Origin: Empedobacter brevis_A
GTDB lineage: Bacteria; Bacteroidota; Bacteroidia; Flavobacteriales; Weeksellaceae
DNA length: 64,000 bases
Direction of reading: 5' to 3'
Assembly: GCF_965118635.1 (NCBI RefSeq)
Contig: NZ_CBCPHV010000007.1
Span: 1-64,000, forward strand
Shown here piece by piece: positions 50,467-58,992 of the stretch. Within the stretch, counting starts at the first letter, position 1. Every line of letters starts with the position of its first letter. Made by a program: the position numbers and the translations under genes. Below the pieces are notes generated by a model. The model did no database searches and was not told the origin of the DNA. It worked only from the letters and a program-made list of their open reading frames with translations.

Positions 50467-51620
50467 TGAAACATATTTTAATTGTCCATCAATCAGCAGA
50501 ATTATATGGTTCTGACAAAACTCTACTTTTATTTCTCAAAAATCTTGATAGAAAGAGAATCGTACCTACAGTTATACTGCCTTCAGAAGGTCCGCTAAAA
50601 GATGAAATCAATTTACTAAATATTCCTGTATCTATACAACCAGTTCTAAAACTTCATAGAAATTTATTTAAACCAAAAAATTTCTTGAAATTTATTTCAG
50701 ACACTTATTGTTCTATTAAATTTATAAAAAAACTAGATAAAGAAAATCATTTCGATTACATATACTCTAATACTATAGCAGTTCTAGCAGGATTTATTTA
50801 TAGTTTTTTTTATAATAAAAAGCATATTTGGCATGTACATGAGATCATTGAAAACCCAAAAATTGTTAAGAAAATTTTTATAAAACTATTAGATTCAAAA
50901 TCTAATTATAAAGTAATATTTAATTCAAAACAAACTCAAAATTTTTGGCTGAAAAATACTAAAAACTTACATAACACAGGAGAACTAATTTGGAACGGAT
51001 TAGATTTTAAGGAAATTAATAAACCTACTGATCTAGAAATATCTAATTTTAGATCAGAAATCATCTCATCTGATAAAGATTTGATATTATGTCTAGTAGG
51101 AAGATTTAATCCTCAAAAAGGTCAACTGTTTTTATTAGAAGCTTTTAAAATTTTATCTAAAAAAAATAAAAATATCAAACTTCTTCTTGTAGGTTCTTAT
51201 TTAAGTAATCAAAAAAATTATTATAATCTATTAGAAGAATTCATAATATCTAATAATCTTTCAGAAATGGTGAAGATTATACCTTTTCAAAAAAATATAT
51301 GGAATATTTGGTATTCTATTGATATAGCATTAGTACCATCCTTATATCTAGAACCATTTGGCTTAGTAGCTATTGAAGCAATGTATGCAGAAAAACCTGT
51401 AATAGTATCTGCTCATGGAGGATTATTGGATATTGTAGAAGATAACAAAAATGGTTTATTATCTAAGCCTTTACAAGTAAATGATTTAGTTGAAAAAATA
51501 CAGCTATTGATAGATAATCCAAAAATCAGAGAGAAACTTGCTTTGAAAGGTAAAAATAGTGTCATAAAAAGATTTTCTATTGAAGAACATATGAATCATT
51601 TTTATAAAATTTTAAACTAA
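50466..51620 (+). CDS. Glycosyltransferase family 4
   Basis: 384 residues, GT-B. The N-terminus has ILIVHQSAELYGSDKTLLLF, the AxxYGSD pattern of one GT4 group; the donor domain has CLVGRFNPQKGQLFLLEA, KLLLVGSYL and PFGLVAIEAMYAEKPVIVSA. It adds a sugar to the lipid-linked intermediate. The start overlaps the acyltransferase stop by one base. Confidence 0.86.
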   Translation: MKHILIVHQSAELYGSDKTLLLFLKNLDRKRIVPTVILPSEGPLKDEINLLNIPVSIQPVLKLHRNLFKPKNFLKFISDTYCSIKFIKKLDKENHFDYIYSNTIAVLAGFIYSFFYNKKHIWHVHEIIENPKIVKKIFIKLLDSKSNYKVIFNSKQTQNFWLKNTKNLHNTGELIWNGLDFKEINKPTDLEISNFRSEIISSDKDLILCLVGRFNPQKGQLFLLEAFKILSKKNKNIKLLLVGSYLSNQKNYYNLLEEFIISNNLSEMVKIIPFQKNIWNIWYSIDIALVPSLYLEPFGLVAIEAMYAEKPVIVSAHGGLLDIVEDNKNGLLSKPLQVNDLVEKIQLLIDNPKIREKLALKGKNSVIKRFSIEEHMNHFYKILN

Positions 51621-51624
51621 TTTT

Positions 51625-52710
51625 ATGAAAATTGCAATTTTAGGTACAAGAGGTATTCCGAATTACCATGGTGGATTTGAACAATTTGCAGAATTTTTTG
51701 CCGTTTATTTAGCCAATAAAGGAGAAGATGTTTATGTTTACAATTCTTCATTACATCCATATAAAGAAAATAAATACAAAGGTGTTCATATAATTACATG
51801 CAAAGATCCTGAAGATAAATTAGGTACGCCTGGACAATTCTTATATGACTTGAATTGTATTTTAGATGCTCGTAAACGCAATTTTGATATTATACTTCAA
51901 CTAGGATACACAAGTAGTACTATATGGTGGTGGTTAATGCCAAAAAAGGCAATTATTGTGACTAACATGGATGGATTAGAATGGAAACGTACTAAATATT
52001 CGAAGAAAGTTCAAAATTTTTTAAAATATGCTGAAAAATTAGGGGCAGTACATTCAAATCATTTAATTTCAGATTCTCTTGGAATACAAAGTTATTTGAA
52101 AGATAAATATCATAAAGATTCTACATATATCCCTTATGGGGCTGATATTTTTGAGGACAAAAAAGAAGATATTCTAAAAGAGTATAATTTAGAAAAAGAA
52201 AAATATTCATTATTAATTGCACGATTTGAGCCAGAAAACAACTTAGAGATGATTCTCGATGGAGTTACAGAATCTAATGTTGATGAACCTTTTTTAGTTA
52301 TTGGTAAACACGAAACCTCATTTGGAGAATATTTAAAAAACAAATACAAATCATTCTCAAATATTCGTTTTGTGGGAGGAATATATGACCTTAAAAAACT
52401 CAATAATTTGAGATATTTTTCTAGATTGTATTTTCATGGGCATTCTGTTGGTGGTACTAATCCTTCTTTATTAGAAGCTATGGCATCTAACACATTGATT
52501 TGTGCTAATAATAATAATTTTAATAAAAGTATTTTAAAAAATAATGCTTTCTATTTTAATGATCATAAAGATGTAAAAAAATTATATAGTCAACTTATAA
52601 AAGAGCAACATTTAAATTTAATTTACAATAATAAAACTGCCATTCAAAAAGAATTTAATTGGAATATAATCAACAACAAATATCATGAATTACTTAAAAA
52701 ACTGGTTTAG
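51625..52710 (+). CDS. DUF1972-type glycosyltransferase (rhamnosyltransferase-like)
   Basis: 361 residues. The N-terminal DUF1972 domain is recognisable from KIAILGTRGIPNYHGGFEQF, SSTIWWWLMPKKAIIVTNMD and the GLEWKRTKYS motif; the C-terminal part is a GT4 donor domain with HGHSVGGTNPSLLEAMASN. Known members add rhamnose or related sugars in O-antigen synthesis. Four bases after the GT4; its end overlaps the ligase-like gene by 26 bases. Confidence 0.88.
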   Translation: MKIAILGTRGIPNYHGGFEQFAEFFAVYLANKGEDVYVYNSSLHPYKENKYKGVHIITCKDPEDKLGTPGQFLYDLNCILDARKRNFDIILQLGYTSSTIWWWLMPKKAIIVTNMDGLEWKRTKYSKKVQNFLKYAEKLGAVHSNHLISDSLGIQSYLKDKYHKDSTYIPYGADIFEDKKEDILKEYNLEKEKYSLLIARFEPENNLEMILDGVTESNVDEPFLVIGKHETSFGEYLKNKYKSFSNIRFVGGIYDLKKLNNLRYFSRLYFHGHSVGGTNPSLLEAMASNTLICANNNNFNKSILKNNAFYFNDHKDVKKLYSQLIKEQHLNLIYNNKTAIQKEFNWNIINNKYHELLKKLV

Positions 52711-53953
52711 AAATAACTTAATTGGATTGAATGGCTTATTGACGGCGATTACTTTTTTTCTACTTACTTTACCTCTTTCATTAGCAATAAATAATATAGC
52801 ATTAGGCCTTCTACTTTTTGTTTGTATAATAAATAGACAACATCTACAGTTTAATCAAAATAGAGCTTTATATCTTCCAATAGCTTATTTTATTTTAATA
52901 TGCATATCTCTAACTTGGACAATTAATTTAGAAAAATCCTTAAATAGTATTTCCAAAGGAATATCATTTTTATTACTACCACTTATTTTTCTATTCTTGC
53001 CTAAGTTTGAAAAGAAAGATGTTCATAAAATAATGAAAAATTTAGCTTATTGTATGTCGATTTATGCTATTTTTCTTATAATCAAAGGTTTTTTTAAATA
53101 TATAGAAACAAATAATATAGATGTTTTTTTCTATCATGAACTTGTAACACTAGAAGTAAATGCCATTTATATCTCCATTATTTTTGCGATTCCTATGATT
53201 TTTTTATTAAGAGATAACTTGATAAATTGGAAAGACTATTTATCTGTATTTATTCTTTTTACGTTGATTATATTACTTTCTTCCAAAAACATAATCATTA
53301 TAACTACTATATTAGGTTTTCTTAGCTTTATTGTATTTCGTAGAAAGGTTAAAAAGAAAAATATTATTATTTTAATTGGGATTATTTCATTGATTATTAC
53401 TTTATTCGGAAATAAAATTCTCGATAGATTTGATGCTGAATTTAAAGATTTTGATAAAAATATAGTATTAGAAAATGGTGTTGAAAATATTTCTATCAAA
53501 AATGCCGTTTACCAAGAAAGTTTTAATAATAATCAATATTTCTCTGGAACTTCAATAAGAGTGTATCAAGCTAGATTATTGGTTGAATTCATTAAAGAGA
53601 ATAATATTTTTTGGAAGGGATTCGGAATAAATGCTTCTCAGGAAAAAATAATTGAAAAGCAAGAAAAAAGAGGATATATACCCTATTTTGGTACATTAAA
53701 TTTTCACAACCAATATATACAATCATTTGCAGAATTAGGCGTTTTTGGATTTACTCTTTTTTCTTTTATTCTTTTTTATTCTCTATTTATAGCAATAAAA
53801 AACAAAGATTATAATTTTCTTTCAATTTTTATTTTAATATCAAGTCTCAGTATAACAGAATCTATTTTTAGTAGACAAAGAGGAATAGCTTTATTTATCA
53901 TTTATTTTTGTATGTATCATCATTTATACAATAAAAAAATAATCGCTAAATAG
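52685..53953 (+). CDS. O-antigen ligase/polymerase family membrane protein
   Basis: 422 residues, about ten to twelve membrane helices, with a large periplasmic loop at about residues 265-350 containing GTSIRVYQARLLVEFI and LNFHNQYIQSFAELGVFGF, the Wzy_C/WaaL pattern (H-N-x-Y/ xxE). It is the second such protein in locus B. One could polymerise and one ligate the chain to lipid A or another acceptor. It overlaps the convergent glycosylphosphotransferase gene by eight bases. Confidence 0.8.
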   Translation: MNYLKNWFRNNLIGLNGLLTAITFFLLTLPLSLAINNIALGLLLFVCIINRQHLQFNQNRALYLPIAYFILICISLTWTINLEKSLNSISKGISFLLLPLIFLFLPKFEKKDVHKIMKNLAYCMSIYAIFLIIKGFFKYIETNNIDVFFYHELVTLEVNAIYISIIFAIPMIFLLRDNLINWKDYLSVFILFTLIILLSSKNIIIITTILGFLSFIVFRRKVKKKNIIILIGIISLIITLFGNKILDRFDAEFKDFDKNIVLENGVENISIKNAVYQESFNNNQYFSGTSIRVYQARLLVEFIKENNIFWKGFGINASQEKIIEKQEKRGYIPYFGTLNFHNQYIQSFAELGVFGFTLFSFILFYSLFIAIKNKDYNFLSIFILISSLSITESIFSRQRGIALFIIYFCMYHHLYNKKIIAK

Positions 53954-55433
53954 CATTTTCATCTCCTTTTATAACAAGCATTATTGTTAAATAAATAATA
54001 TGAAAATCTAGAAAAATAGACCAATTTCTAATATAAAAAATATCAGTTCGAATTCTGTTTTCCATATCCTCGTTACAATCAATTGCACCTCTATAACCTC
54101 TTACTTGAGATAAACCTGTAATACCTGGTTTAACATAATGTCTGAGGTTATATTTCTTTATAATATCCCTATAGAAGTAATCTTGCGTAATCATATGAGG
54201 TCTTGGTCCAACAACTGACATATCTCCCAAAAATACATTTATAAATTGCGGTATTTCATCTAAACTTGTTTTTCTTAAAAACTTACCTACTCGTGTAACT
54301 CTTTCGTCATTCCTAACAGTAGCTTTTACAGAATTCATTTTAGTGTTACGCATAGTTCTAAATTTGTAACAATTAAAGACCTTTCCGTTCAAGCCGTTTC
54401 TTTTTTGAATGAAAAATATAGGACCTTTAGAATCAATCATTATTATGATTGAAATTAATGGAATTAACCAACTTAATATAAATATTATAACAAGGAGCGA
54501 GAAGATTTTATCAAATATAAATTTTAACAGCTTATTTTTAGTCAAATCTAAGGGAAATCTTTTTACAACCAATATAGGTAATGTATCAATATATTGAACT
54601 TTTAACTCTGTCAATTCGTTGTAAATGGAATAGGGAATGTAAATTATTTGAATATGATTAATTTCACAAAGTTCATATATTTTAACTAATACATCATTAG
54701 AAAATTTTCCCATCTGAGAAAGAAATACTTGATCTATCTGATTATCTATTAAATATTTATCAAAAAAAATATCTTTATACAACAAAAAACCATTTTCTAC
54801 CTTCAAATCATGCATGTCAGATATATGATCTATAAACCTAACACCTAACCTATTACGAGTATTAAATAAATCAATAAATTTATTTGTATTTAAATTTTCA
54901 TCTAAAACTAAAATATTACTCACACCAACACCTCTTTTATTTAAAAGAATATTAAACAATAAATAAAATAAACGTAATATGAACAATACAATAAAAATTG
55001 AAGATATATAAGCCAAACCTAACTGCCATGAAAATAAATCGTACTGTTTTAATCCAGAAATTGCAAAAATAACTATCGAAATAACTATAATTTGTAAGAA
55101 CAATCTTTTAATATTATTCACAATTCTTTTCGTAAAAGTTATTTGATGCAATTTATTATGATCAGAAACAATAATCCATGAAATAATTATTAACAATAAT
55201 GCTTTATAATGACTTATAAATAATTCTTTATAAGTAGGTAAATCATCTAAAATAACTTGATCTTTTGGAAAAAAATATAAGTATTGAAGTTTTTGAAATA
55301 CAAAGAATAAAATTGATATAATGATTAAATCAATAATTTCTTGAATAAAATAAAATTTATTACCACTCGATTCTTTCATCAAAAATAGATTGCTAAAATA
55401 ATTAAAAAAGATAATTCTCTCTATTAACGTCAA
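53946..55433 (-). CDS. Undecaprenyl-phosphate glycosylphosphotransferase (long, WcaJ/WbaP-type)
   Basis: 495 residues. Four N-terminal membrane helices, a CoA-binding-like domain (about 165-290), then the catalytic domain: a hydrophobic segment at 308-334, FNCYKFRTM, Asp392-Glu393 in KTSLDEIPQF, GPRPHM and VKPGITGLSQVRGYRG. It starts repeat-unit synthesis by moving hexose-1-phosphate to undecaprenyl phosphate. The start may instead be Met19 (55379), which better matches the usual N-terminus. It is convergent to locus B, which otherwise lacks an initiating enzyme, so it is likely the locus B initiator. Confidence 0.9.
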   Translation of the reverse strand: MTLIERIIFFNYFSNLFLMKESSGNKFYFIQEIIDLIIISILFFVFQKLQYLYFFPKDQVILDDLPTYKELFISHYKALLLIIISWIIVSDHNKLHQITFTKRIVNNIKRLFLQIIVISIVIFAISGLKQYDLFSWQLGLAYISSIFIVLFILRLFYLLFNILLNKRGVGVSNILVLDENLNTNKFIDLFNTRNRLGVRFIDHISDMHDLKVENGFLLYKDIFFDKYLIDNQIDQVFLSQMGKFSNDVLVKIYELCEINHIQIIYIPYSIYNELTELKVQYIDTLPILVVKRFPLDLTKNKLLKFIFDKIFSLLVIIFILSWLIPLISIIIMIDSKGPIFFIQKRNGLNGKVFNCYKFRTMRNTKMNSVKATVRNDERVTRVGKFLRKTSLDEIPQFINVFLGDMSVVGPRPHMITQDYFYRDIIKKYNLRHYVKPGITGLSQVRGYRGAIDCNEDMENRIRTDIFYIRNWSIFLDFHIIYLTIMLVIKGDENAI

Positions 55434-55537
55434 TTTCTCTCATTTCTTATAAAACAATCTTCATTTAATTTTTTTACTTCTTTCATCTAATTTATTCCGT
55501 AAATTTGTTTTTACATTTTAACTAAATTATTTGAACT

Positions 55538-56134
55538 ATGTTCCTCGAAAATACCTTTAATCATAACAAAAAAAGTGGGTGGATAGAAGTCATCTGTGGC
55601 TCAATGTTTTCTGGTAAAACCGAAGAACTTATACGCCGCCTAAAACGAGCTGAATTTGCCAAACAGCGTGTCGAAATTTTCAAACCTACTGTAGATACAC
55701 GCTATGCAGACCGCGAAGTCGTTTCGCATAATCAAAATTCTATTAATTCGACTCCTGTCGAATATTCTTCTGCAATTTTACTTTTAGCTGATGATTGCGA
55801 TGTTGTCGGAATTGATGAAGCACAATTCTTTGATGAAGGAATTGTAGATGTTGCAAATGAACTGGCAAATCAAGGAAAACGTGTTATTGTCGCTGGTTTA
55901 GATATGGATTTCAAAGGTCGTCCTTTTGGTCCAATGCCAAACTTATTGGCAACAGCCGAATATATCACAAAAGTACATGCTATTTGTGTTCGAACAGGAA
56001 ATTTGGCAAACTATTCGCATAGAAAAATTGATAGTGATCGCCTTGTCGAATTAGGTGAAACTTCAGAATACGAACCTTTAAGCCGAGTTGCTTTTTGGGA
56101 AGAACATAACAAACATAAAGTTGAAAACGTATAA
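55538..56134 (+). CDS. tdk: Thymidine kinase
   Basis: 198 residues, TK1 type. The P-loop is GSMFSGKTEELIRRLKRAEF and the DEAQFF motif carries the catalytic acid region; GLDMDFKGRPFGPMPNLLA is the conserved lasso entry. The usual first zinc CxxC after VHAIC reads CVRTG, with one Cys, and the second Cys pair is absent from EYEPLSRVAFWEEH, so the zinc site is lost. It overlaps the start of the murF-alr gene. Confidence 0.95.
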   Translation: MFLENTFNHNKKSGWIEVICGSMFSGKTEELIRRLKRAEFAKQRVEIFKPTVDTRYADREVVSHNQNSINSTPVEYSSAILLLADDCDVVGIDEAQFFDEGIVDVANELANQGKRVIVAGLDMDFKGRPFGPMPNLLATAEYITKVHAICVRTGNLANYSHRKIDSDRLVELGETSEYEPLSRVAFWEEHNKHKVENV

Positions 56135-58586
56135 TCTAAATCAAATTTCGAGTATCATAAATGGTACTTTGATTGGAAATGGAGAAGAAATCATCAATCA
56201 AATTTTCTTTGATTCTCGTATGATTGTCAATCCAACTCACGGAATTTTTTTTGCCCTTCATGGCAATCAAAAAGATGGGCATTTATATTTACAAGATGCT
56301 TATCAAAGAGGAATTCGAAATTTTGTCGTTGAAAAAGCTTCTATAAATTTTCCAAATGCAAATTTTATCGAAGTTAAAAATCCTCTATTAGCTTTACAAA
56401 ATTGGGCAAAAATTCATCGAAAACAATTTCATTTTCCTGTGATCGGAATTACAGGTTCTAATGGAAAAACAATTGTGAAAGAATGGTTGAATCAATTGTT
56501 ATGGAAAAAATTTTCGATTGTTCGTAGTCCAAAAAGTTACAATTCACAATTTGGCGCTGCACTTTCTGTTTTGCAAATGCAAAATGAAAATAATCTGGGA
56601 ATATTCGAAGCTGGAATTTCAATGCCGAATGAAATGCAAAATCTCGAAGAAATAATTCAACCAACAATTGGTGTGTTAACAAAAATTGGAGAAGCGCATT
56701 TAGAGAATTTCAAAAATCAAGATGAATTAATTCAGGAAAAACTGAAATTATTTTCGAATGTAGAAAAATTAGTTTTCAATATCGAGAATGAAAAAGTTCA
56801 TCAAGCCATTCTTGAAAATCCACATTTAGCTAAAATTGATAAATTTACTTATGGTTATTCAGATTTGGCCACTGTACAAATCAAGCAAATCATAAGTAAT
56901 CAAACAAATACACAAATTTCTATTTTACATAATCAAGAAGAATTTACTTATTCGATTCCATTTATCGATGATGCTTCTATTAAAAATAGTTTAATTTGTT
57001 TAACAACTTTAATTAGTTTAAACATTGATTATAAGAAACTTAAAAATGAATTTAGTCAACTTTTACCAATTGAAATGCGGTTGGAAATTAAAGAAGCGAT
57101 TAATCATTCCATTTTAATCAATGATACGTTCAATTCTGATCTAAATTCTTTAAAAATTGGTTTAAATGTTCTTAATCAACAACCACGAGACAAAAAATCG
57201 TTGGTTTTGACAGATATTTTACAAAGTAACTTATCAGACGAAGATTTATATCATCAAGCAGCCAATTTAGTCAATCCTTATCGCTTTGATGAAATTGTTT
57301 TAATTGGAGAAAAAATTTCTCAGTTCAAAGATTTATTTCAATCCTATGTTCGTTCATTCAACTCGACAGAAGAATTCTTAGAACAATTCCGTCATCAAAA
57401 TGTAGACAACGAAGCTATTTTATTAAAAGGATCTCGTCCATTCAAATTAGAAAAAATATCGAATGAACTTGAAACACGTTCCAATGATTCTGTTCTCGAA
57501 ATTAATTTGCAACATCTAATCGAAAATATAAATGTGTATCGTTCTTTGCTAAAACCAACCACAAAATTGATGTGTATGGTAAAAGCTAATAGCTATGGTA
57601 CAGGAAGTTTTGAAATTTCGAATACATTACAAAATAATGGCGTGGATTTCTTAGGTGTTGCAATTGCTGATGAAGGAAAAGAATTGCGTGAGGCAGGGAT
57701 TACAATTCCTATCATTGTAATGAATCCTGAACAAAATAGTTATTCCACTGTTATCGATTACCAATTGGAGCCTGAGATTTATAGTTTGCGTGTATTGAAA
57801 TTATTTATTCAGAAATTACAAGAAAAACAAATTTCTTCTCCTTATCCAATTCATCTGAAAATGGAAACGGGAATGAACCGTCTTGGTTTTCATGAAGAAG
57901 ATTTCGAAGAATTGATTTCAATCTTAAAAGATAATTCTCATGTTTTTGTTCGTTCAATTTTTACGCACTTAGCAACTGCTGATATGGCAGAAGAGAAAGA
58001 ATATACAAAATATCAATTGAATCGTTTTGACAATAGTTATGAAACTATTGCGAAAGCTTTAAAGATAAAACCAATAAAACATGCGTTAAATTCTCCTGGA
58101 ATAGTCGCATACGGAGAACATCAATATGATATGGTTCGCTTAGGAATCGGAATGTACGGTTATTCTGAATATACAGATTTTATGGAAAAATATTTGAAAC
58201 CTGTTGTGCGTTTCAAAACTGTAATTTCTCAAATTTCTGAAATTGAAAAAGGTGAAACGGTCAGTTATGGTCGTCGTTTTACGGCAGAACGTCGTACCAA
58301 AATAGCAACTTTACCCGTTGGTTATGCAGATGGAATTCGTCGTTCACTTGGTTTCGGAAAAGGTAAAGTAGGAATCAATGGTCATTTGGCTACAATAACT
58401 GGAACAATTTGTATGGATATGATGATGGTTGATGTAACTGATATTCCATGCAAAGAAGGTGATGAAGTTACTATTTTTGGGGATTTGCCAACAATCGCTG
58501 ATGTAACTAAATGGTTGGGAACAATTCCTTATGAAGTTTTAACCTCCGTTTCTCAACGAATAAAACGTGTTTATTATAAAGAATAA
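56088..58586 (+). CDS. Bifunctional UDP-MurNAc-tripeptide:D-Ala-D-Ala ligase / alanine racemase
   Basis: 832 residues, a MurF-Alr fusion characteristic of Bacteroidetes. MurF half: ATP loop GITGSNGKT (residues 120-128), ESFNSDL-like NDTFNSDLNSLKIGL in the C-terminal part. Alr half begins about residue 472; the PLP lysine is Lys499 in MCMVKANSYGTG and the Tyr base is in VSYGRRFTAE. It makes D-Ala and attaches D-Ala-D-Ala to the peptidoglycan precursor. The first ATG overlaps tdk by 47 bases; a TTG at 56121 (giving KTYNLNQIS) would cut the overlap to 14 bases and fits the family start better. Confidence 0.93.
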   Translation: MLFGKNITNIKLKTYNLNQISSIINGTLIGNGEEIINQIFFDSRMIVNPTHGIFFALHGNQKDGHLYLQDAYQRGIRNFVVEKASINFPNANFIEVKNPLLALQNWAKIHRKQFHFPVIGITGSNGKTIVKEWLNQLLWKKFSIVRSPKSYNSQFGAALSVLQMQNENNLGIFEAGISMPNEMQNLEEIIQPTIGVLTKIGEAHLENFKNQDELIQEKLKLFSNVEKLVFNIENEKVHQAILENPHLAKIDKFTYGYSDLATVQIKQIISNQTNTQISILHNQEEFTYSIPFIDDASIKNSLICLTTLISLNIDYKKLKNEFSQLLPIEMRLEIKEAINHSILINDTFNSDLNSLKIGLNVLNQQPRDKKSLVLTDILQSNLSDEDLYHQAANLVNPYRFDEIVLIGEKISQFKDLFQSYVRSFNSTEEFLEQFRHQNVDNEAILLKGSRPFKLEKISNELETRSNDSVLEINLQHLIENINVYRSLLKPTTKLMCMVKANSYGTGSFEISNTLQNNGVDFLGVAIADEGKELREAGITIPIIVMNPEQNSYSTVIDYQLEPEIYSLRVLKLFIQKLQEKQISSPYPIHLKMETGMNRLGFHEEDFEELISILKDNSHVFVRSIFTHLATADMAEEKEYTKYQLNRFDNSYETIAKALKIKPIKHALNSPGIVAYGEHQYDMVRLGIGMYGYSEYTDFMEKYLKPVVRFKTVISQISEIEKGETVSYGRRFTAERRTKIATLPVGYADGIRRSLGFGKGKVGINGHLATITGTICMDMMMVDVTDIPCKEGDEVTIFGDLPTIADVTKWLGTIPYEVLTSVSQRIKRVYYKE

Positions 58587-58593
58587 TATATGG

Positions 58594-58625
58594 AAAGAGT
58601 TACTGGAAAGTAACTCTTTTTTTGT
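58594..58625 (+). terminator. Terminator after murF-alr
   Basis: Perfect 11-base stem AAAGAGTTACT / AGTAACTCTTT with a GGAA loop, followed by a T run. It lies eight bases after the stop. Confidence 0.85.
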
Positions 58626-58643
58626 GTTTTTAAAAAATTCAAA

Positions 58644-58937
58644 ATGATTAAATTAATTAGATATATAGAAGAATTTAATAATTCTGATGACAGATTACAT
58701 CATGAATATGAATTGGAAATATCAGTTGAACAAATTTTAACTGAATTAGATGATTTAATTTTAAACAAAGATGATTATCCAAATGAAATTTATGATCCGT
58801 ATTTACTTACAAATCTTCAAGTAGAAAAACTAAAATCTTTTTTAAAACAAAAAAATTCCTTAAAACAAGATTTTCATAAATATTCATATTTCTTAAGTTG
58901 TTATGAAGAAAATAATATTGAAGAGTTAAACCTTTAA
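58644..58937 (+). CDS. Small acidic protein of unknown function
   Basis: 97 residues, no signal peptide or membrane helix, strongly acidic. It begins MIKLIRYIEEFNNSDDRLHH and contains YELEISVEQILTELDDLIL; the rest is helical. No recognised family, though small immunity-like or DUF7683-type proteins share a 'R-I-E-x-F ... Y-E-L' opening; that resemblance is weak. It lies alone between a terminator and the patatin gene. Confidence 0.5.
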   Translation: MIKLIRYIEEFNNSDDRLHHEYELEISVEQILTELDDLILNKDDYPNEIYDPYLLTNLQVEKLKSFLKQKNSLKQDFHKYSYFLSCYEENNIEELNL

Positions 58938-58992
58938 CTTACTCAGTTTATATTCAAAATTACTATCTTTATTCCTCAATTTAGATCAATTT

